Shown here: positions 59,449 through 64,000 of the stretch, in pieces
How the letters are laid out: every line of letters starts with the position of its first letter
Position numbering within the stretch: position 1 is the stretch's first letter
DNA from: Candidatus Saccharimonadota bacterium
Lineage (GTDB): Bacteria > Patescibacteriota > Saccharimonadia > Saccharimonadales > Saccharimonadaceae
Assembly (NCBI GenBank): GCA_905372305.1
Contig: CAJPOP010000001.1
Coordinates: forward strand, 248,001 to 312,000
Reading direction: 5' to 3'
Length of the DNA stretch: 64,000 nucleotides
Made by a program: the position numbers and the translations under genes
Notes under the pieces: model-generated
Told to the model about the DNA's origin: nothing
The model's database searches: none
Seen by the model: the letters and a program-made list of their open reading frames with translations, nothing else

Positions 59449-60711
59449 ATGGCATTGAGAGACATGTTAAAAAAGACCGATAAAGATACTCCGGAATTGT
59501 TAGTTGGTTTGGATATTGGTACAGAGGTCGTTAAGGCGCTGATTGCCGAAATAAAAGATGATAATTTGGAAATTATCGGTGTCGGGCGCAAACAGCAAGA
59601 GATGGGCGACATGCATTTAGGTGCGATTGCTGATATTGCTGGTGTGGTCGCAAATTGCGAAGCGGCGCTTACCGAGGCGGAAGATCAAGCTGGCATACAG
59701 GGTAAACGCGTGATTATTGGTATTGCTGGCGAACTAGTAAAGGGCGTTACTAATACGATTCGCTACCGTCGTCCGCAGCCGAATAAAACTTTAGACGTGG
59801 CAGAGATGGAGTTTATCATTGAGAAGGTGCAAGAGCGGGCACAAAGCAAGGCGCAGGCGCAGATAGCACTGGAGACTGGCAACGAGGATGTTGAAGTGAA
59901 GCTAGTTAATTCGGCGCTGGTAAGTATTCATATTGATGGCTATAAAGTGTCTAATCCGATTGGTTTTCAGGGGCGGGACGTAGCAGTACAAATTTATACG
60001 GCATTTGCGCCGATGGTGCATATTGGAGCGTTGGAGAAAGTGGCTGACGAATTAGCATTAGAACTGGTGGCGGTAGCTGCCGAGCCTTTTGCGGTAAGTC
60101 GCAGTGTTTTAGGAACAGATACCGATAGTAATTTTACGGCAATTTTAGCGGACATCGGCGGCGGCACGACCGATATTGCAGTAGTAAACGACGGCGGGGT
60201 TGAGGGCACGAAGATGTTTGGCATCGGCGGTCGTAGTTTTACGCGGACAATTGCTGCCGATTTGGATTTGAGCTTTAAGGATGCTGAGAAGTTAAAACTA
60301 AATCTTAATGATGGTAATATTAAGCCGACAGTAAAAAGGCGAGTTGATGAAGCAATTGATAAGACATTAGAGGTATGGCTGTCCGGTGTGGAATTGGCGT
60401 TAAGCGAGTTTGATAATGTTGATTATTTACCAAACCGTATTTTGCTGTGCGGCGGCGGTTCTAATTTGAAAAAAATTACTGAGGCATTGGAAAAACACCA
60501 GTGGCAGGAGGATCTACCGTTTACGAAAAAACCAGTCGTGCAATATATTAAGCCTAGCGACGTGACTGGTATAATCGATACCACAGGCGATATAGCCGAT
60601 CATACGTTTATCACGGTTATGGGTTTGCTGCGGGTGGGGTATGATACAATAATTGGAAACCAGGAAAGTAATGGTTTGGTCGAAAAAGTAAACAGGTTAT
60701 TAAAGATTTGA
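59449..60711 (+). CDS. FtsA-like actin-fold ATPase (SHS2 domain) near membrane protein
   Basis: 420 aa actin-family protein. Motifs: phosphate 1 LLVGLDIGTEVVKALI, an SHS2/1C insert (about 75-170), phosphate 2 AILADIGGGTTDIAVV, adenosine motif ILLCGGGSNLKKI. C-terminal tail NGLVEKVNRLLKI looks like an amphipathic membrane-targeting helix, as in FtsA. PilM is an alternative because it shares the fold, but FtsA-type order fits better. No ftsZ in the window. It precedes a membrane protein by 1 base, a likely operon. Confidence 0.8.
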   Translation: MALRDMLKKTDKDTPELLVGLDIGTEVVKALIAEIKDDNLEIIGVGRKQQEMGDMHLGAIADIAGVVANCEAALTEAEDQAGIQGKRVIIGIAGELVKGVTNTIRYRRPQPNKTLDVAEMEFIIEKVQERAQSKAQAQIALETGNEDVEVKLVNSALVSIHIDGYKVSNPIGFQGRDVAVQIYTAFAPMVHIGALEKVADELALELVAVAAEPFAVSRSVLGTDTDSNFTAILADIGGGTTDIAVVNDGGVEGTKMFGIGGRSFTRTIAADLDLSFKDAEKLKLNLNDGNIKPTVKRRVDEAIDKTLEVWLSGVELALSEFDNVDYLPNRILLCGGGSNLKKITEALEKHQWQEDLPFTKKPVVQYIKPSDVTGIIDTTGDIADHTFITVMGLLRVGYDTIIGNQESNGLVEKVNRLLKI

Positions 60712-60712
60712 A

Positions 60713-62341
60713 ATGAATAAAGACGTTATCCATATTGACACAGAAGACGATATTACGTCAATAATTGGCAAGATTAAATCGTCAAAAGAGCGGATTATTG
60801 CCTTGGTGCCGCCGCGGCGAATCGGCGTTTTGCAGAGTGCGGTTAACATTCGACTGTTGGCGCGAGCAGCTAAATCAGCGGACAAAAGAGTGGTAATAAT
60901 TACCAGCGACAATGTATTAGCGGGATTGGCGGCGACAGCTGATATTCCAGTAGCAAAAACATTGCAAAGTAAGCCGGAAATTGCGGAGATTCCAGCGCTG
61001 AAAGTAGACGATAATGATGTGATTGATGGTGGACAGCTGCCAGTTGGCGATATGGCGGATTCGGCTCGTAAAAAACCAAAAGATGGCAAGGGGTCTAGCG
61101 AGGCAGATACCCCAGATGCTGCCAATAAGAATAAATCTCCCGATAATTCAGTAAAAAATAATAAGAAAAAGCCGAAGATTCCAGATTTTAATGTTTTTCG
61201 CAAGAAGTTCGCTTTGATTGGTGGCGGCGTACTGTTATTAATTATATTTTTAGTGTGGGCGACTTGGTTTGCGCCGCACGCGACAGTAATTATTACCGCT
61301 AAAACAACGGGCGTAAAAGTCAGCGAGACGGTAAAATTAACAACCGACGACACCGTCAGCGCTAAAAATGACAGCATTAAGGTCCAAAAACGAGAATTAC
61401 AAAAAGAAATCAGTGTTGAGTTTGCGGCAACTGGTAAAAAGAATGTTGGAGAAAAGGCGACTGGGTCGGTTAAATTTAGTAATTCGTCAAAGAATAGCGT
61501 GACTATAGCTGCGGGGACGATTCTTAAGAATAATGATTTGTCTTATGTGCTATCTTCGTCGGTGACAGTTCCGGCGGCGACGTTGTCATGGGATTGTTCT
61601 GATAGAACTTGCTCCGGAACGGCTACCGCCTCGGTGCGGGCAGCTGAAGGCGGTTCGCAATATAATGCGGCGTCGGGTAGCATGTCGATCTCGGTTGATG
61701 GCGTAAAGGCTTCGCTAATGTCGCCAACCAGCGGCGGGACTGACAAAACAGCTACCGTAGTAACAGCGTCTGACGTTGCCAGCGCAAAATCGAAATTAAA
61801 CGAACAGAAGGATAATAGCCTAAAAAATCAGCTTGCCAGCTCTTTCGGCAGCTCTGCGAAGGTCATCACCGATAGTTATTCTGAAAATCGCTCAGATCCA
61901 GTTCCTAGCGTGGCGGTTGATAGCGAAGCCTCGGGTAGCGTGCTGCTAAAATCGACAATTACTGCCAGTATGCTGGCAGCAGATAAATCTGATATAAAAT
62001 CTTTCATTGACGCTAAAATTAGAGAAGACGATATTGGCGATAAAAAGTCGCAAAAAATTTATGACAGCGGCGTAGATAAAGCGGAATTTTCTCAATTTAC
62101 TGATAGAGGTGGTATTAAGAGCCTTGTTGTGACCGCTAACGGCAAGATTGGTCCGGAAATTAATGAGTCTAAAGTAAAAGAGCAAGCAAAAGGCCGGACG
62201 TACGGTGATGTGCAGTCGTCGATTGAGTCTATTGAAGGTGTTGAGGATGTCGATGTGAAATTCTCGCCGTTTTGGGTAAGATCTGTACCAAATGATATAA
62301 AAAAGATTAACGTTGAGTTTAAGTTGAAGGATGCCAAATAG
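60713..62341 (+). CDS. Membrane protein with baseplate-J-like extracellular domain, 542 aa
   Basis: N-terminal cytoplasmic domain (about 1-85, IIGKIKSSKERIIALVPPRRIGVLQS: a nucleotide-domain-like alpha/beta fold), a charged disordered linker, one membrane helix (about 168-188), and a large extracytoplasmic region. Within the latter, KATGSVKFSNSSKNSVTIAAGT, VTVPAATLS, and EGGSQYNAASG match the gp47/baseplate-J pattern (GxVxFxN...IpAGT...vPA...GxxyNv). Proteins of this layout recur in CPR genomes, function unknown. It lies in an operon between the FtsA-like gene and ruvX, overlapping ruvX by 11 bases. Confidence 0.65.
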   Translation: MNKDVIHIDTEDDITSIIGKIKSSKERIIALVPPRRIGVLQSAVNIRLLARAAKSADKRVVIITSDNVLAGLAATADIPVAKTLQSKPEIAEIPALKVDDNDVIDGGQLPVGDMADSARKKPKDGKGSSEADTPDAANKNKSPDNSVKNNKKKPKIPDFNVFRKKFALIGGGVLLLIIFLVWATWFAPHATVIITAKTTGVKVSETVKLTTDDTVSAKNDSIKVQKRELQKEISVEFAATGKKNVGEKATGSVKFSNSSKNSVTIAAGTILKNNDLSYVLSSSVTVPAATLSWDCSDRTCSGTATASVRAAEGGSQYNAASGSMSISVDGVKASLMSPTSGGTDKTATVVTASDVASAKSKLNEQKDNSLKNQLASSFGSSAKVITDSYSENRSDPVPSVAVDSEASGSVLLKSTITASMLAADKSDIKSFIDAKIREDDIGDKKSQKIYDSGVDKAEFSQFTDRGGIKSLVVTANGKIGPEINESKVKEQAKGRTYGDVQSSIESIEGVEDVDVKFSPFWVRSVPNDIKKINVEFKLKDAK

Positions 62342-62735
62342 GAATTTTTTGGCTCTGGATGTCGGTACGCGGCGGATCGGAGTAGCGATGGCTGATTCTC
62401 GGGTTAAAATTGCGGTGCCTTTTGGGTGGCTAGAGAATGACGAGTCAACAATTCAAAAAATTGTCGAATTGGTTTTACGAAACGATATTAATGTCATCGT
62501 CGTAGGCTATCCGCGCAATCAATCTGGCGAGCCAACGCAGCAGACGAAATATGTAGAGAATTTTGTCGATCAATTGGCAGAGATTGATTTGGATACGAAG
62601 GTAGTCTTCCAGGACGAGTCGCTGACAAGCGTCCAGGCGGAGCAAAGACTGGGTAATAAAATTAAAGATAAAGGCGAAATTGACGCCGAGGCGGCTAGTA
62701 TAATTTTGCAAGATTATTTGGAGGAGAATGTATGA
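62331..62735 (+). CDS. ruvX: Holliday junction resolvase-like RuvX (YqgF)
   Basis: 134 aa RNase H-fold nuclease of rRNA processing or junction resolution. Signature LALDVGTRRIGVAMADS, VVGYPRNQSGEPTQQTKYVENF, FQDESLTSVQAEQRL and DAEAASIILQDYL with the conserved Asp/Glu residues. Overlaps the preceding gene by 11 bases and mltG by 4 (ATGA). Confidence 0.93.
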   Translation: MPNRNFLALDVGTRRIGVAMADSRVKIAVPFGWLENDESTIQKIVELVLRNDINVIVVGYPRNQSGEPTQQTKYVENFVDQLAEIDLDTKVVFQDESLTSVQAEQRLGNKIKDKGEIDAEAASIILQDYLEENV

Positions 62736-63811
62736 AAATTCGAAGAAGCCGCAGAAAATGGCTAATAGCTTTGTCGGTGCTGGTTGCTGTGGTCGGCGTG
62801 GCGTCGCTGAGTGCGGCTATGTGGTATCGACAGATGCTTGCGCCAGCTGATGTTAGTAATAAAACAGCTGTGAGGGTTGATATTAAGGAAGGTATGAACT
62901 CTGGCGATATAGCTGATAGCTTGGAGCAGAAAAAGCTTATCCGCAGCTCGCTGGCTTTTTCGGCTTATGTGCGTCTGCACAATGCTAGTAGCAAGTTTCA
63001 ATCTGGTGTATATTCAGTAAAGCCGTCACAGACAGTGCCGGAAATTGTAGCTCGCTTAACTAGCGGTAAATCAGATGAGGTTTCGATAACATTTTATCCA
63101 GGTGCAACGCTGCATACGAAAATCAAAAATTCAGACGGTAGAGAAGTAGAATCGGTGTTAAAAAAAGCGGAATTTTCGGATAAAAAAATAAAAGAGGCGT
63201 TTAGCGCCAAATATACGAACCCAATTTTAGCTAGCCGCCCGAACGGCGCTGACCTAGAAGGCTACGTCTATGGTGAAACGTTTTATATTTCGCCCAATGA
63301 GTCGATTGAACAGGTGATTCAGCGTTCGCTTAGTCATTTTGAGGCTGTCGTGAAAAAATATAATCTAGTAGAGAAGTTTAAGGCTCACGGTTTGACGCTG
63401 CATCAGGGGATTACATTGGCGTCGATTATTCAAAAGGAGTCAATTGGCTGCGGTGCTGGGGCGGAGACCTGCGCTGATCAGCGAAAGATTGCGAGCGTAT
63501 TTTACAATCGTTTGAAAGCGGATATGCCGCTAGGGTCTGATGTAACGTATCAATACGCTGCTGATAAGACTGGCGCAGTACGGACGCCGGATTTAAATTC
63601 TCCGTATAACACTCGTAAACACAAGGGTTTGCCGCCAGGACCGATTGCTGTGCCGTCTCTGAGCGCGCTAAACGCAGCGGCTGATCCAGAAAACACTCCA
63701 TATAAGTACTTTTTGAGCGGTGATGATGACGTTACGTATTTTGCGGTAACGAATGATGAGCATGAGAAGAATATCAAGCAGCATTGCCAGAAAAAATGCC
63801 AGATTTCTTGA
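62732..63811 (+). CDS. mltG: Endolytic transglycosylase MltG
   Basis: Cuts nascent glycan strands in the membrane-near peptidoglycan. 359 aa. N-terminal membrane helix (about 10-32), LysM-like domain (about 40-110, VDIKEGMNSGDIADSLEQKKLI), and the YceG catalytic domain: DLEGYVYGETFYI, LASIIQKES with catalytic Glu, FYNRLKADMPLGSDVTYQYA, SPYNTRKHKGLPPGPIAVPSL, YFAVTNDEHEKNI. Two pairs of Cys (SIGCGAGAETCAD, QHCQKKCQIS) are extras. ruvX-mltG is a common bacterial gene order. Confidence 0.94.
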   Translation: MKIRRSRRKWLIALSVLVAVVGVASLSAAMWYRQMLAPADVSNKTAVRVDIKEGMNSGDIADSLEQKKLIRSSLAFSAYVRLHNASSKFQSGVYSVKPSQTVPEIVARLTSGKSDEVSITFYPGATLHTKIKNSDGREVESVLKKAEFSDKKIKEAFSAKYTNPILASRPNGADLEGYVYGETFYISPNESIEQVIQRSLSHFEAVVKKYNLVEKFKAHGLTLHQGITLASIIQKESIGCGAGAETCADQRKIASVFYNRLKADMPLGSDVTYQYAADKTGAVRTPDLNSPYNTRKHKGLPPGPIAVPSLSALNAAADPENTPYKYFLSGDDDVTYFAVTNDEHEKNIKQHCQKKCQIS

Positions 63812-63835
63812 CAAATTAGCATTTCATAAAATCTA

Positions 63836-63864
63836 TTGACAATAATGTCAATGTCGTGTAAAAT
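63836..63864 (+). promoter_or_regulatory. Consensus sigma-70-type promoter for a gene beyond the window
   Basis: TTGACA at 63836-63841, 17-base spacer, TAAAAT at 63859-63864. Downstream bases contain the compact hairpin CTCG-TTCG-CGAG (63873-63884) and no start within the window, so the next gene has a leader of over 120 bases. Confidence 0.7.
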
Positions 63865-64000
63865 AAACAGTAGCTCGTTCGCGAGTTGAGTTGTTGGGGA
63901 CTGGCACGACGAACGGCCTGCCAAGATTGTCGCTACGGATACGATAAACCAAATCATTTTAGAATATAAACTAATTATTAGGTCGACAAGGTATCCTGTT

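Noticed and set aside
1..64000. TGA recoding as in some other CPR groups
   Set aside because: Several well-recognised genes end at TGA in overlapping ATGA junctions, and no conserved protein reads through TGA.

Overview
The window reads as a bacterial chromosome of the Candidatus Saccharibacteria (TM7) type, a small-genome, monoderm, host-dependent CPR lineage. The signs are lean informational genes (an alanyl-tRNA synthetase without its C-terminal C-Ala domain), GatCAB transamidation, LPXTG-type surface proteins, an Rpf-type peptidoglycan hydrolase, a PilB-type motor ATPase and short intergenic gaps. The standard bacterial code fits throughout, with TGA used as stop. Many promoters are extended -10 boxes (TGnTATAAT) lying only 6-10 bases before the start codon, so much of the translation is probably leaderless. 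That rule decides several starts given here.

Layout. 1-8.1 kb: partial glucan phosphorylase, five tRNAs (Gly, Arg, Lys, His, Glu), RdgB-like pyrophosphatase, folD, a divergent response regulator / histidine kinase pair and an LPKTG surface protein. 8.15-20.1 kb: an accessory island starting right after tRNA-Glu. It holds RTX remnants, a HlyB/HlyD-like type I exporter pair, an unrecognised HEPN/ApeA-like protein, and an AT-rich array of membrane-anchored partner proteins, each followed by a lipase N-terminus. Two of these lipase starts are truncated remnants. The last runs into an RTX body and type I secretion tail, but the reading frame is broken twice, once by a perfect 26-bp tandem duplication. 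20.1-45.4 kb: core metabolism and information genes (pyk-pgk-tpiA, pcrA, an Rpf protein, uvrB, gatCAB, galU, dnaE, an RNA methyltransferase, pilB, a G5/3D hydrolase, rsmA). 40.7-41.2 kb: an unusual unit on the minus strand with a strong promoter, structured leader and 63-codon ORF. 45.4-49.4 kb: a frameshifted laccase-domain gene and two tandem DUF285 surface proteins with LPXTG-like anchors. 49.5-64 kb: metG, TatD, cysteine desulfurase, DUF218 protein, mnmA (with an in-frame palindromic insertion), decayed kinase-like and PHP genes, rpsP, alaS, an FtsA-like gene, a baseplate-J-like membrane protein, ruvX and mltG.

How it fits together. Surface anchoring (LPXTG proteins), wall remodelling (Rpf/G5, 3D/G5, MltG) and pilus motor genes suit an epibiont that attaches to another bacterium. 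The RTX-lipase island looks like a polymorphic secreted effector with constant C-terminal RTX tail and exporter, exchangeable N-terminal module, and a paired membrane protein that could be an immunity factor. It is currently out of frame, but recombination between two 96-bp repeats would restore the frame across the duplication. The island and the 63-codon unit are the parts most likely to hold something undescribed.
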